From: Caulobacter sp. UNC279MFTsu5.1
Lineage (GTDB): Bacteria; Pseudomonadota; Alphaproteobacteria; Caulobacterales; Caulobacteraceae
Assembly: GCF_900114015.1 (NCBI RefSeq)
Contig: NZ_FORN01000040.1
Location: 1 to 55,543 of the forward strand
Direction of reading: 5' to 3'
DNA: 55,543 bases
The notes under the pieces: generated by a model
Seen by the model: the letters and a program-made list of their open reading frames with translations, nothing else
Told to the model about the DNA's origin: nothing
Database searches by the model: none
Shown: positions 29,951 to 39,656 of the stretch, one piece after another
Layout of the letters: every line of letters begins with the position of its first letter
Numbering within the stretch: the first letter of the stretch is position 1
Translations under genes and position numbers: made by a program

Positions 29951-30241
29951 ATGATCGGCGTGGTGGCGGTGCTGAAGGTGCAGCCGGACAAGGCGGGCGA
30001 CTTCGAAGCGGTGTTCCTCGACCTGCAGAACAAGGTGAAGGCCAACGAGCCGGGCTGCCTGGTCTACCAGCTGACCCGCAGCAAGGCCGAGGCCGGGACC
30101 TACAAGGTGCTGGAACTCTACGCCTCGGAAGACGCCCTGAAGGCCCACGGCGCCAGCGACTATTTCAAGGCCGCCGGCGCGGCCATGGGGCCGTTCATGG
30201 CCGGCCGGCCCGAGATCGAATATCTCGACGCGGTGGAGTAG
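29951..30241 (+). CDS. Antibiotic biosynthesis monooxygenase (ABM) domain protein
   Basis: A 96-residue single ABM ferredoxin-like domain: IGVVAVLKVQPDKAGDFEAVF opens it and NEPGCLVYQLTRSKAEAGTYKVLELYASEDALKAH is the diagnostic middle. Such proteins act as small cofactor-free monooxygenases or quinol-modifying enzymes, often in stress or aromatic metabolism; the substrate is unknown. GGGAGGACGAC precedes the ATG. An Old Yellow Enzyme gene follows on the same strand beyond a repeat. Confidence 0.88.
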   Translation: MIGVVAVLKVQPDKAGDFEAVFLDLQNKVKANEPGCLVYQLTRSKAEAGTYKVLELYASEDALKAHGASDYFKAAGAAMGPFMAGRPEIEYLDAVE

Positions 30242-30285
30242 GAGCCTTGGATCTCGCCTGCTCGCCTGCCGCTGCGTATTCGCAG

Positions 30286-30378
30286 CGCGCCACCTCCCCG
30301 CTGCGCAGGTGAGGAGGATGCAGCTTCTCCTCCCCGTGAAACGGGGGAGGTGGCGGCGAAGCCGACGGAGGGGGCGTC
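30286..30378. repeat. GC-rich intergenic hairpin repeat
   Basis: GCGCCACCTCCCCGCTGCGCAG, CTCCTCCCCGT/ACGGGGGAG and GGTGGCGGCGAAGCCGACGGAGGGGG make a long imperfect fold between the ABM and OYE genes. It is related in style to the repeats at 31586 and 51089. Confidence 0.6.
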
Positions 30379-30483
30379 CAGCGGCTCCACGGGACACAAT
30401 CCCCGTTTCAGTTTTTCTGCGTGGTTTTGAAACGCAACCCACTGCATAAGCTTTCAAACAACCGTTTCCCCTGGAGCCGCCTC

Positions 30484-31575
30484 ATGGCCCTCGACGCCCT
30501 GTTCAAGCCGTTCGAATTCAAGTCGCTGAAGCTGCCCAACCGGGTGGTCATGGCCCCGATGACGCGGTCGTTCTCGCCCGGCGGGGTGGCCACCGACGAC
30601 GTCGCCGCCTACTACCGCCGCCGCGCCGAGAACCAGGTCGGGCTGATCGTCACCGAGGGCACGGGCGTGGCCCGGCCGGCCTCGCTGAACGACGCCAACA
30701 TCCCGCGCTTCCATGGCGCAAAGGAGTTGGCGGCCTGGAAGAAGGTGGTCGACGAGGTGCACGCCGCCGGCGGCCTGATCGCCCCGCAGCTGTGGCATGT
30801 GGGCTCGGCCAAGGGCAAGGACGTGCTGGGCAAGATCGACAGCCCCTCGGGCATCTCCAAGCCGGGCGGCAATCCGTTCACCGAACCGATGACCGACGAG
30901 GACGTGGCCGACACCATTGCCGCCTTCGCCAGCGCCGCCGCCAACGCCAAGGCGCTGGGCTTCGACGCCATCGAACTGCACGGCGCCCACGGCTACCTGA
31001 TCGACCAGTTTTTCTGGAACGGCACCAATGTCCGCGACGACGGGTTCGGCGGGCCCTCGATCGCCGAGCGCAGCAAGTTCGCCGCCGAGATTCTGCGGGC
31101 TGTCCGCGCCGCCGTCGGCCCGGACTATCCGGTGATCATCCGCCTGTCGCAATGGAAGCAGCAGGACTACGCGGTCAAGAACGCCGAGACCCCGCAGTTG
31201 CTGGAGGCCTGGCTGCAGCCGCTGGCCGACGCCGGCGCCGACATCTTCCACTGCTCGCAACGCCGGTTCTGGGAGCCGGAGTTCGAGGGCAGCGACCTGA
31301 ACTTCGCCGGCTGGACCAAGAAACTGACCGGCGCCCCGACCATCACCGTCGGCTCGGTGGGCCTGTCGGGCGAGTTCATCGCGGCCTTCGGCGGCGAAGG
31401 CAGCCAGCCCGCCTCGCTGGACGGCCTGCTGGAGCGCCTGGAGCGCGACGAGTTCGACCTGGTCGGCGTCGGCCGCGCGATCCTGCAGGACCCCGAGTGG
31501 GTGGTGAAGATCCGCGACGGCCGCGCGGACGAGCTGAAGAGCTTCGAGCGGTCGGCGCTGGGGGTGCTGTACTAG
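30484..31575 (+). CDS. NADH:flavin oxidoreductase, Old Yellow Enzyme family
   Basis: A 363-residue FMN-binding TIM barrel that reduces activated C=C bonds or nitro groups with NAD(P)H. Family marks are LPNRVVMAPMTRSFS near the N-terminus, the substrate-binding HGAHGYLIDQFFWNGTN segment and the phosphate-binding VGVGRAILQDPEWV near the C-terminus. The ATG at 30484 was chosen at the family-typical MALDALFKPF; the reading frame upstream is not coding. Repeats flank it on both sides, so it appears to be its own unit. Confidence 0.93.
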   Translation: MALDALFKPFEFKSLKLPNRVVMAPMTRSFSPGGVATDDVAAYYRRRAENQVGLIVTEGTGVARPASLNDANIPRFHGAKELAAWKKVVDEVHAAGGLIAPQLWHVGSAKGKDVLGKIDSPSGISKPGGNPFTEPMTDEDVADTIAAFASAAANAKALGFDAIELHGAHGYLIDQFFWNGTNVRDDGFGGPSIAERSKFAAEILRAVRAAVGPDYPVIIRLSQWKQQDYAVKNAETPQLLEAWLQPLADAGADIFHCSQRRFWEPEFEGSDLNFAGWTKKLTGAPTITVGSVGLSGEFIAAFGGEGSQPASLDGLLERLERDEFDLVGVGRAILQDPEWVVKIRDGRADELKSFERSALGVLY

Positions 31576-31585
31576 GGCCAAGATG

Positions 31586-31690
31586 CTCCCCCTTTGGGGG
31601 AGCTGTCGCGGAGCGACTGAGGGGGCCTTTTGGCCCAGGCCGCGCCGACCCCCTCCGGCCCTCCGGGCCACCTCCCCCAGAGGGGGAGGA
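31586..31690. repeat. GC-rich intergenic hairpin repeat
   Basis: CTCCCCCTTTGGGGGAG, then TGTCGCGGAGCGACTGAGGG, and an inverted CCCTCCGGCCCTCCGGG with CTCCCCCAGAGGGGGAG lie between the converging OYE and SDR genes. It probably also ends both transcripts. Confidence 0.7.
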
Positions 31691-31703
31691 CCTGCCCGGC
31701 CCG

Positions 31704-32495
31704 CTAGGCGATCGTCGTGACCAGCCCGCCCTCGACCTTCAGCGACGCGCCGTTGGTCGCCGCCGAAAGGGGGCTGGCGACGTAGGCCACGAGGCTGGCC
31801 ACTTCCTGCGGCTCGATCATCCGCTGCAGCAGCGACGATGAGCGGTGCTTGGTGAAGAACTCGACCTCGTGTTCCTGGGTCGTGCCTTCCGGGTTGCTGG
31901 ACACGCTCTTCAGGAAGTCGGCGATGGCCGCCGCGCGGGTCGGGCCGGGCAGGACCGAATTGACCGTCACCCCCGTGCCCTTGGTCTGCTGGGCCATGCC
32001 GCGCGCCACCGCCAGCTGGGCGCTCTTGGTCATGCCGTAGTGGACCATCTCGCCGGGGATCGCGAGGCCGCTTTCGCTGGAGATGAAGATCACCCGGCCC
32101 CAGTTGCGCTCCAGCATGCCCGGAAAATAGCCGCGCGACAGACGCACGCCGCTCATCACATTGACCTCGAACAGATGCAGCCAGTCTTCGTCGGTGATGT
32201 CGGCGAAGGCCTTCATCTCGTAGATGCCGAGATTGTTGACCAGGATGTCGACCTGGGGAACGGCATCCAGCAGTCGAGCCGCCCCCTCGGCGGTGGCCGC
32301 GTCGGCCAGCACGCCCTCGACCTTAGCGCCGCCCGAGGCGCGGATGCTGTCCACGGCCGCGTCGAGCTTGGCTTGGCTGCGGCCGACGACGAACACCTTG
32401 GCGCCCTCCACGGCCAGGGCGCGGGCGATTTCCAGGCCGATGCCGGCGGTCGAGCCGGTCACCAGGGCGGTCTTGTCTTCGAGTTTGAGATCCAT
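31704..32495 (-). CDS. Short-chain dehydrogenase/reductase
   Basis: A 263-residue classical SDR. It has the NAD(P)-binding TGSTAGIG (13-20), the NNLG motif (87-90), the catalytic serine near ISSES (S140) and Y153-x3-K157. The substrate is unknown; the SMP-30/gluconolactonase gene upstream on the same strand suggests sugar or lactone oxidation, with the SDR forming a lactone and the lactonase opening it. Confidence 0.92.
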   Translation of the reverse strand: MDLKLEDKTALVTGSTAGIGLEIARALAVEGAKVFVVGRSQAKLDAAVDSIRASGGAKVEGVLADAATAEGAARLLDAVPQVDILVNNLGIYEMKAFADITDEDWLHLFEVNVMSGVRLSRGYFPGMLERNWGRVIFISSESGLAIPGEMVHYGMTKSAQLAVARGMAQQTKGTGVTVNSVLPGPTRAAAIADFLKSVSSNPEGTTQEHEVEFFTKHRSSSLLQRMIEPQEVASLVAYVASPLSAATNGASLKVEGGLVTTIA

Positions 32496-32602
32496 CTAGG
32501 GACTCCTTGTGCTTGCGAGCTCCTAGCTAGGGACGCGGAAGCAGCCGAGCCATGCCGGCGCAGGCACATGGCTTGTGATTTCAATTCACAGGTCGATCGA
32601 AC

Positions 32603-33514
32603 TCAGGCGTTGAAGTTCAGCTTCAGCCCCGGTCGCGGCCAGCGCGCCTTGTAGAGTTTGCCTGTTCCCGAGGCCGTGATCCAGGCGTCGCGCATGTCGG
32701 CCCCGCCGAAGCAGATATTGGTCACGATCACGTCGGGCGCGGCGTGGTGCTCGGTCGTCCCGTCGGGCGAGAAGACGGTGATCCCGCCGTTGATGATCGT
32801 CGCCACGCAGACCTTGCCGTCGGCCGCGACCGCCAGGCTGTCCAGCAGTTGGTAGCCCGGCAGGTTGCAGACTACGTTCCCCGGCTGCAGCGGCGCGGGA
32901 TCGGCCAGCACGCCCGGCTCGACCACCTCGAACGACCACAGCCGGCCCAGCATCGTGTCGGCCATGTAGAGGGTCTTCTCGTCGGGCGAGAGGCCCACGC
33001 CGTTGGGCGAGACGAAATGGTCGCGCCAGCGGACGATCTTCGAGCCGTCGGGCAGGGCGTAATAGAGCGCGCCGTGCTTGCGGCCGTCCGGCGTGCTGCA
33101 GCCGTGGTCAGTGAACCAGAAACCGCCCTGCCGGTCGAAGACCAGGTCGTTGGGACCCACCAACCGCTTACCGTCGCATTCGGTGTAGAGCGTGGTCACC
33201 GCCCCGGTCGCCGGATCGACCCGCTGGATCGAGCCGCCCTGGTGGCTGGGCGGGGTGGGGCCAGGCACGTTGAGGCCGCCCATGTCGATGAACTGGAAGC
33301 TGCCGCCGTTGTTGGCGACATAGAGCGCCCCATCCGGGCCGACGGCTACGCCGTTGGGGCCGCCGGGGACCTGAGCCACCGTCTCCTTGCGGCCGTCGGG
33401 ACGCACCCGGGTCAGGACCTGGCCCTGGATTTCGGCCAGGATCACCGAACCGTCGGCCATGGCGACCGGCCCTTCCGGAAATCGCAGGCCCTCGGTGACG
33501 AGTTCCAGCTCCAT
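32603..33514 (-). CDS. SMP-30/gluconolactonase family protein
   Basis: A 303-residue six-bladed beta-propeller lactonase. FPEGPVAMADGSVILAEI holds the first metal-ligand Glu, and VGPNDLVFDRQGGFWFTD and GLSPDEKTLYMADT are typical blade motifs with the metal-binding Asn/Asp. Members hydrolyse sugar or other lactones with a divalent metal in the cytosol. A TetR-type palindrome lies 48-61 nt upstream of the ATG. The SDR gene follows after 107 nt, which contains an AGCCATG/CATGGCT hairpin. Confidence 0.9.
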   Translation of the reverse strand: MELELVTEGLRFPEGPVAMADGSVILAEIQGQVLTRVRPDGRKETVAQVPGGPNGVAVGPDGALYVANNGGSFQFIDMGGLNVPGPTPPSHQGGSIQRVDPATGAVTTLYTECDGKRLVGPNDLVFDRQGGFWFTDHGCSTPDGRKHGALYYALPDGSKIVRWRDHFVSPNGVGLSPDEKTLYMADTMLGRLWSFEVVEPGVLADPAPLQPGNVVCNLPGYQLLDSLAVAADGKVCVATIINGGITVFSPDGTTEHHAAPDVIVTNICFGGADMRDAWITASGTGKLYKARWPRPGLKLNFNA

Positions 33515-33561
33515 GCGTCTCTCTCCCTGGGATGGCGCCTCTGACGGGCGCGTCCTGGGAG

Positions 33562-33575
33562 TAAACGGTCGTTTA
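33562..33575. promoter_or_regulatory. Candidate TetR-family operator
   Basis: TAAACG-GT-CGTTTA is a 14-bp palindrome of the form many TetR/AcrR repressors bind. It lies 48 nt upstream of the SMP-30 gene and so could control that gene and the SDR. No TetR gene is in the window. Confidence 0.5.
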
Positions 33576-33610
33576 AATGGATGAGCAAGCGCCTCGAAGG
33601 ACGCATGGCC

Positions 33611-34012
33611 TCAGTTCAGGTCGTAGAGCTCGTAGGCGATCAGTCCGCCGTCGCCGCCCAGGAAGGCCCGGCCGTGGGCCGAGCGCACCAGGGCCTCGCG
33701 GTCCACCCACTTGGGCGTGGCGTCGGAGGCGTCCGAGCCCTGGGTCGCGCAGGGGACGGTCAGGCGCACCGACTGCCGGGGCCGGAAGCGCTTGCCGCGC
33801 TCGGCCCGGATCGCCCGGCCGAACACCCTGCAGCTGGCGACCTCGCCGCCGTCCAGCGGCCGCACCTTGACCACGTTGAACACCACCACGTCGGTGGCCG
33901 CGGCCCGCGCCAGGCTGTCGCTCTGGCCCAGGCTGATGTCGGCCTGGGCGGCGTGGGCCGCGCCGACGGAAAGGGCGAGGACGCAGAGGAGGGCGGTCAG
34001 CGGACGCATCAT
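33611..34012 (-). CDS. Exported protein, unknown function
   Basis: A 133-residue protein with a signal peptide (about 1-21, ending GAAHA). The mature part has two cysteines (ASCRVFGRA, VPCATQ) that may form a disulfide; it ends with GLIAYELYDLN. Its ATG overlaps the dfrA stop (ATGA), so it is translated with the folate genes although no link in function is evident. No family recognised. Confidence 0.75.
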   Translation of the reverse strand: MMRPLTALLCVLALSVGAAHAAQADISLGQSDSLARAAATDVVVFNVVKVRPLDGGEVASCRVFGRAIRAERGKRFRPRQSVRLTVPCATQGSDASDATPKWVDREALVRSAHGRAFLGGDGGLIAYELYDLN

Positions 34013-34524
34013 CGGCGCTCCAGCACACGGAAGACGAAGGCGTGGTCGTCGTCGGGACCGGCAGGATGCGCCTCGCGGCGCACCTCCGTCCAGGCCGCCT
34101 CGTCGAAGGCGGGGAAGCTGACGTCGCCTTCGACCTCCGCCTGCACTTCGGTCAGGTACAGGCGCCTGGCCTTGGGCAGGGCGGTCTCGAACAGGGCGCG
34201 GCCGCCGATCACGCAGACCTCGTCGACGCCGTCCTCGGCCGCCTGCTCCTTGGCCATCTGCACGGCCTCCAGGAAGCTCTCGCAGACCACGGCCTGGGGC
34301 GGCTCGAACGAGCCGTCACGCGACAGCACGATGTTCATCCGTCCGGGCAGGGGCTTGCGGGGCAGGCTGTCCCAGGTCTTGCGGCCCATGATCACCGGCT
34401 TGCCCATCGTGCAGGCCTTGAAGATCTGGAGATCGGACTTCAGCCGCCAGGGCAGGTCGTTGTCGCGGCCGATGACGCCGTTGAGCGAACGGGCCACGGG
34501 GCCGACGGTAAGGGTAACGGACAT
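34009..34524 (-). CDS. dfrA: Dihydrofolate reductase
   Basis: A 171-residue NADPH-dependent DHFR that regenerates tetrahydrofolate. Marks are NGVIGRDNDLPWRLKSDLQIFK with the catalytic acid D32, the nucleotide-binding MGRKTWDSLP, and VIGGRALFETAL. It lies 141 nt downstream of thyA on the same strand, the common thyA-dfrA pairing in which DHFR restores the folate oxidised by ThyA. Confidence 0.95.
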   Translation of the reverse strand: MSVTLTVGPVARSLNGVIGRDNDLPWRLKSDLQIFKACTMGKPVIMGRKTWDSLPRKPLPGRMNIVLSRDGSFEPPQAVVCESFLEAVQMAKEQAAEDGVDEVCVIGGRALFETALPKARRLYLTEVQAEVEGDVSFPAFDEAAWTEVRREAHPAGPDDDHAFVFRVLERR

Positions 34525-34665
34525 GGGAACAGGTTTACCCTGCGTCGCGCCCCGCGGCCACCCAAGGCAATCGCAGATGGAGTGACCGCCAAAACAGCTG
34601 TCATCCCGGACAAGCCCGGCGGACGTCGCCGCCCTTGATCTAGTCGAGCCGGTCGGCCGCCCAGG

Positions 34666-35508
34666 TCAAACGGCGACCGCCGCCTTGATGTGCGGGTGGG
34701 CCTCGTAGCCTTCCAACTGGAAGTCCTCGTATTCGAAGGCGAACAGCTCGCGCTTGTCGGCCATCTTCAGGGTGGGGAAGGGCTTGGGTTCGCGCCGGAG
34801 CTGCTCGCGGGCCTGATCCAGGTGGTTGAGATACAGGTGTGCGTCGCCGAAGGTGTGGACGAACTCACCCGGCTTCAGCCCCACCACCTGGGCGACCATC
34901 ATGGTCAGCAGGGCGTAGGAGGCGATGTTGAACGGCACGCCCAGGAAGACGTCGGCGCTGCGCTGGTAGAGCTGGCAGCTCAGCTTTCCATCCGCCACGA
35001 AGAACTGGAATAGGCAGTGACAGGGCGGCAGGGCCATGTCCTCGACATCGGCCGGGTTCCAGGCGCTGACGATGTGGCGGCGGCTGTTGGGATTGGTCTT
35101 CAGGCCTTCGACCAGGTTGGCGATCTGGTCGATGGACTGGCCGTTCGGCGCGGCCCACGAGCGCCACTGCTTGCCGTAGACCGGGCCCAGGTCGCCGTTC
35201 TCGTCGGCCCATTCGTCCCAGATCTTGCAGCCGTTCTCCTGCAGGTAGCGGACATTGGTGTCGCCCTTCAGGAACCACAGCAGCTCGACGATGATCGAGC
35301 GCAGGTGCAGCTTCTTGGTGGTCAGGACCGGGAAACCCTTCGACAGGTCGAAGCGGATCTGCCGGCCGAACACGCCCAGCGTGCCGGTGCCCGTGCGGTC
35401 GCCGCGCTGCACGCCGTTCTCCAGGATGTCGGCGAGCAGGTTCAGATATTGCCGCTCGGGATGGTCGGCGGCGGCGGGCTCGGCATGGATGGCGGCGACG
35501 GCGTTCAT
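34666..35508 (-). CDS. thyA: Thymidylate synthase
   Basis: A 280-residue enzyme that methylates dUMP to dTMP using methylene-THF. It carries the nucleophile C163 in [11 protein letters not shown], the phosphate-binding [10 protein letters not shown] and the folate-site [19 protein letters not shown]. The length fits the short ThyA form. A strong terminator lies just upstream (35546-35583), so thyA starts a new transcript. Confidence 0.96.
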   Translation of the reverse strand: MNAVAAIHAEPAAADHPERQYLNLLADILENGVQRGDRTGTGTLGVFGRQIRFDLSKGFPVLTTKKLHLRSIIVELLWFLKGDTNVRYLQENGCKIWDEWADENGDLGPVYGKQWRSWAAPNGQSIDQIANLVEGLKTNPNSRRHIVSAWNPADVEDMALPPCHCLFQFFVADGKLSCQLYQRSADVFLGVPFNIASYALLTMMVAQVVGLKPGEFVHTFGDAHLYLNHLDQAREQLRREPKPFPTLKMADKRELFAFEYEDFQLEGYEAHPHIKAAVAV

Positions 35509-35545
35509 GGCGCGATTGTCCTACGCGAATCGCCGCGATAGCCAA

Positions 35546-35583
35546 TCACAAAAACGCCCCGCCCGAGGACCTCGGGCGGGGCG
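35546..35583 (-). terminator. Intrinsic terminator of the CsgG-like gene
   Basis: A long GC stem (CGCCCCGCCCGAGG / CCTCGGGCGGGGCG) followed on the minus strand by TTTTTGTG. It lies between the stop of the CsgG-like gene and the thyA start. Confidence 0.85.
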
Positions 35584-35606
35584 CGTCGTCGCGTTGGCGC
35601 GGAGTC

Positions 35607-36557
35607 TTACCGCGCCGGCTCGAGGCCGGTGTTCAGCACCCAGCCGACATTGTCGTTCTCGTCGGCGACTTCCCACCACAGGCCGTTCTTCTCGCCGGTC
35701 GGATAGACGATGGCGCCGGCGGGCAGGGCGCGGATCAGCTTGCCGCCGGCCGCGGCCGTGGCGCGCATGTTGGTCACGCGGGTGGCCACGAAGGTCTTGG
35801 CCGGGGCCGCGGCCGCCGCCGTGGTCGTCGTCGACAGCAGGCCAAGATCGGTGACCAGCTTGGTGTAGCTGTTGATGAACGACAGGGTGATGATCCGGCC
35901 GATCTCGGTGTCCTCGTAGCCGCCGCCGACCGCGCCGCCCCAGCCGATGCCGCCGCCCGCGCCCCAGCCGATGTCGTTCTTGGCCGCGTAGCCTTCCTGC
36001 ACCGCCACCGTCTCGGTGGTGCGCACGTTGGTCAGGGACAGCACGGTGTTGGCTTCCAGCTTCTTGGTCTTGATGCCGCCGACCAAGCCGCCGACGCGAC
36101 CGCCGATCAGGCCGCCGATGGCGCCGGCCACCGCGCCGCCGCCGGCGTTGCTGTCGCTGGCCTGGACCTCGGCGACCAGCACGTAGTCGGCGGCCTTGAC
36201 CTGGCCCTGACCGACGTTGGAACCGCGCTGCAGGCCCAGATTGCCGCCGATGTTGCGTTCGATCTGCGCCGCGTTGAGGCCCGCGCCCCGGTCGACCAGA
36301 TTGAAGCAGCCCGACTTCTGGACCATGGCCTTCAGCAGCTTCTGCGGCGAGGCCAGGTTGTACTGCATCCAGCCGCGCGGATCGTCGCCGTCCATGATCG
36401 ACAGGGTGCCCAGCTTGCGGGCGCAGTGGGGAATCTCGGCGACGGCCTGGGTCTGGAGCTTCTGGGCGTTGCTCGGCTTGGCCTGGGCCAAGGCCGCGCT
36501 CGGCGCGATGATCGACAGCGTGAGGCTGGCCGTCAGCAGGCCCGATAGCAGTTTCAT
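35607..36557 (-). CDS. CsgG-like exported protein with C-terminal SH3-like domain
   Basis: 316 residues. A signal peptide (about 1-24, ending ALAQA) is followed by a CsgG/curli-assembly-like domain (about 30-235): CFNLVDRGAGLNAAQIERN, ADYVLVAEVQ, a glycine-zipper-like AGAIGGLIGGRVGGLVGG (about 145-162) and IGRIITLSFINSYTKLV. Residues about 250-316 form a bacterial SH3-like domain (TNMRATAAAGGKLIRALPAGAIV). It has no lipobox, unlike CsgG itself. It is probably an envelope protein; secretion activity is not shown. GGGAGC precedes the ATG at 36557. Confidence 0.82.
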   Translation of the reverse strand: MKLLSGLLTASLTLSIIAPSAALAQAKPSNAQKLQTQAVAEIPHCARKLGTLSIMDGDDPRGWMQYNLASPQKLLKAMVQKSGCFNLVDRGAGLNAAQIERNIGGNLGLQRGSNVGQGQVKAADYVLVAEVQASDSNAGGGAVAGAIGGLIGGRVGGLVGGIKTKKLEANTVLSLTNVRTTETVAVQEGYAAKNDIGWGAGGGIGWGGAVGGGYEDTEIGRIITLSFINSYTKLVTDLGLLSTTTTAAAAAPAKTFVATRVTNMRATAAAGGKLIRALPAGAIVYPTGEKNGLWWEVADENDNVGWVLNTGLEPAR

Positions 36558-36628
36558 GATGTGCTCCCAGCAATCCCAGATTTCGAGCGCCAACCCTAGC
36601 GTGCGCGGGCGGCTCGGCCAAGCTCGCC

Positions 36629-37183
36629 TCAGCCCGCGAAGCCGCCTTCGTCGAGGAACGCCTGTTCGGCCGTGGTCGTGACCCGGCCCAAGGCCTTGTT
36701 TCGATGAGGAAAGCGGCCGAAGCGGGCGATGATGTCGCGGTGGGCGATGGCCCATTTGAGGCTGTCGGCGTCGCCGGTGTCCTTCAGCAAGCCCTCGAAC
36801 AGGGCGATGCCGGTTTCCTGGTCGGCCAGGGATTCGGAGTGCTCGTAGGGCAGGTAGAAGAACGGCCGCAGTTCGGGCGCGACGGCCTTGTCGTGGCCGG
36901 CGGCCACGGCGGCGGCGGCGATCGCGCGGGCCTTGCCGTCGGTGGCGAAGGCGTGGCCGCTGTCGCGGAAGAGGTTGCGGGGGAACTGGTCCAGCAGGAT
37001 CACCAGGGCCAGGGCGCCCTCGGCGTCCGCGGCCCAGGCGTCGTACTTGCCTCGGGCGGCGGCCAGGTGGACGGGCTCGAACTTCAGGCGGATGGCGTCG
37101 TCGAAGGCGTCGGACCTGGCGAACCATTTGCCGGGGCCGGCGGCGGTCCAGAAACCCAGCACGTCCTGTGGTTTGGCGGTCAT
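36629..37183 (-). CDS. DUF924 family protein
   Basis: A 184-residue cytosolic helical protein. DVLGFWTAAGPGKWFARSDAFDDAIR at the N-terminus and LALVILLDQFPRNLFRDSGHAFATD (about 56-80) are the DUF924 signatures, and PFFYLPYEHSE follows. Function is unknown. The ATG at 37183 was chosen by family alignment; the open frame continues upstream but is antisense to the RcnB-like gene. It is transcribed toward the CsgG-like gene 71 nt away. Confidence 0.9.
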   Translation of the reverse strand: MTAKPQDVLGFWTAAGPGKWFARSDAFDDAIRLKFEPVHLAAARGKYDAWAADAEGALALVILLDQFPRNLFRDSGHAFATDGKARAIAAAAVAAGHDKAVAPELRPFFYLPYEHSESLADQETGIALFEGLLKDTGDADSLKWAIAHRDIIARFGRFPHRNKALGRVTTTAEQAFLDEGGFAG

Positions 37184-37315
37184 GGCGGATCCCCCTTTTT
37201 GCAATGTTGGATGGGCGTCGTCGTTCAAACGCGGTTCATGGAGCAAGGCCGACACTTCCCTACAAGGGATGAGCGACGGGGCCTGCACAAGGCCTCTTGG
37301 AGCACTTGGAAAGAC

Positions 37316-38197
37316 ATGAAACGTCTGATCACGGCCGCGATGATCCTGTCCTTGCTGGGCGGGGCCGCGGCGGAGGCCGCCGGGGCCGGGCAGGACCGCC
37401 CGGATCGCCCCGACCGTCGCGGCGAACGCGGCGACGGCGGCGGCTGGCGCCAGCAACATCAGCAACCCGGACAGCAGCAGGCCCAGCCGCAACAGCAGCC
37501 TTCGGGCGACGGCGACCGCGGCGGCTGGCGTCGGTCCGGCGGCGAACGCGGCGAACGCGGCGATCGGGGTGACCGTGGCGATCGCGGCGGCCGTCCCGAC
37601 TGGAACGGCGGCGGCCGGCCGGCGCCCGAGGCGCAGCAGCCCGCGCAACCTCCGCAACCGCCGCCCGCGCCTCAGCCCCGGAACCCGCGGGAAGGCGGCG
37701 TCCGGGACGGCTGGCAGGAGCGGGGCGGCCGCGGCGGCGGTTGGGATCGCGGCGACCAGAACCGCGGCGACCAGAACCGTGGTGACCGTGGCGATCGCGG
37801 CGATCGCGGCGACCGGAACGGCGGCTGGAACCGCCCCGGGCGCGGCGACTGGGGCCGACCCGACTACGGTCGTCCGGGCCACGACGGCCAGTGGCGCGAC
37901 CGCGACAACGATCGCCAGCGCTACGACCAGCGTCGCTACCGGCCGTCCTATCGCGCCATCCAGCGCTATCGGGTCCCGGCCTACCGCTATCCGCGCGGCT
38001 TCTACGTGCGCCACTGGGCGTTCGGCGACTATCTGCCGGGCGGCTGGTACGGCCAATCCTACTATCTGGACGCCTGGCGATACGGCCTGCCGTATCCGCC
38101 GATCGGCTGCGAGTGGGTGCGGGTCGGCGACGACGCGGTGCTGGTCGACGTCTGGAGCGGCCAGGTGCTGAGCGTCTATTACGACCTGTTCTGGTAG
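37316..38197 (+). CDS. RcnB-like exported protein with Gly/Arg/Asp repeats
   Basis: 293 residues. A signal peptide (about 1-22, ending AEAA) is followed by a long disordered region (about 25-215) built from GDRGD/GERGD-type repeats and Gln/Pro patches; the DNA shows tandem GGCGATCGC units. The C-terminal 75 residues form an RcnB-like domain (FGDYLPGGWYGQSYYLDAWRYGLPYPPIGCEWVRVGDDAVLVD). E. coli RcnB is a periplasmic protein affecting Ni/Co efflux; a metal role here is only by homology. Repeat number is probably unstable. Confidence 0.85.
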   Translation: MKRLITAAMILSLLGGAAAEAAGAGQDRPDRPDRRGERGDGGGWRQQHQQPGQQQAQPQQQPSGDGDRGGWRRSGGERGERGDRGDRGDRGGRPDWNGGGRPAPEAQQPAQPPQPPPAPQPRNPREGGVRDGWQERGGRGGGWDRGDQNRGDQNRGDRGDRGDRGDRNGGWNRPGRGDWGRPDYGRPGHDGQWRDRDNDRQRYDQRRYRPSYRAIQRYRVPAYRYPRGFYVRHWAFGDYLPGGWYGQSYYLDAWRYGLPYPPIGCEWVRVGDDAVLVDVWSGQVLSVYYDLFW

Positions 38198-38211
38198 CGG
38201 GTGACGCGGCC

Positions 38212-38237
38212 GGGGACGCCCGCATGCGGGCGTCCCC
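38212..38237. terminator. GGGGACGCCCGC perfect-palindrome hairpin
   Basis: A 26-nt perfect palindrome with GGGGACGCCC ends starts 14 nt after the RcnB-like stop. It is another copy of the hairpin family at 400, 23906 and 27398. Confidence 0.6.
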
Positions 38238-38344
38238 ATCCCCTTTCAAGCCGCCCCGCAGGACGCGGTCCTCGCGAAAAGATCAGGGCGTTGGCGGCGG
38301 CTTCTTGAAGGCTGGCCATGGCGGTGGAAGGCCTCAACGTCTAA

Positions 38345-39505
<1,161 letters not shown>

Positions 39506-39534
39506 GCTTTTCGGCTTCATCGCTGAACCGACGA

Positions 39535-39567
39535 ACGGCGGGCTCGAAAGGGCCCGCCGTTTTTCGT
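39535..39567 (+). terminator. Intrinsic terminator of ilvC
   Basis: ACGGCGGGC / GCCCGCCGT stem with a TCGAAAGG loop followed by TTTTTCG. A near copy lies at 39954-39987. Confidence 0.88.
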
Positions 39568-39620
39568 TTCCGTCGTTCGTACTCAATTGACGGCTGATAC
39601 AATCTTAGGTCACATAAATG

Positions 39621-39640
39621 GGCGCGCGATCTCGCGCGCC
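39621..39640 (+). other. Leader hairpin of the small exported-protein gene
   Basis: GGCGCGCGA-TC-TCGCGCGCC can form a 9-bp stem only a few nucleotides before the GGAGG ribosome site of the next gene. It could shield or expose that site; no function is known. Confidence 0.4.
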
Positions 39641-39656
39641 TTAGGCTGGAGGTTGT

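Noticed and set aside
32575..32591. CRP-like TGTGA-N7-TCACA
   Set aside because: The spacer is 7, not 6, and it lies between the SMP-30 stop and the SDR start without a promoter; weak evidence.
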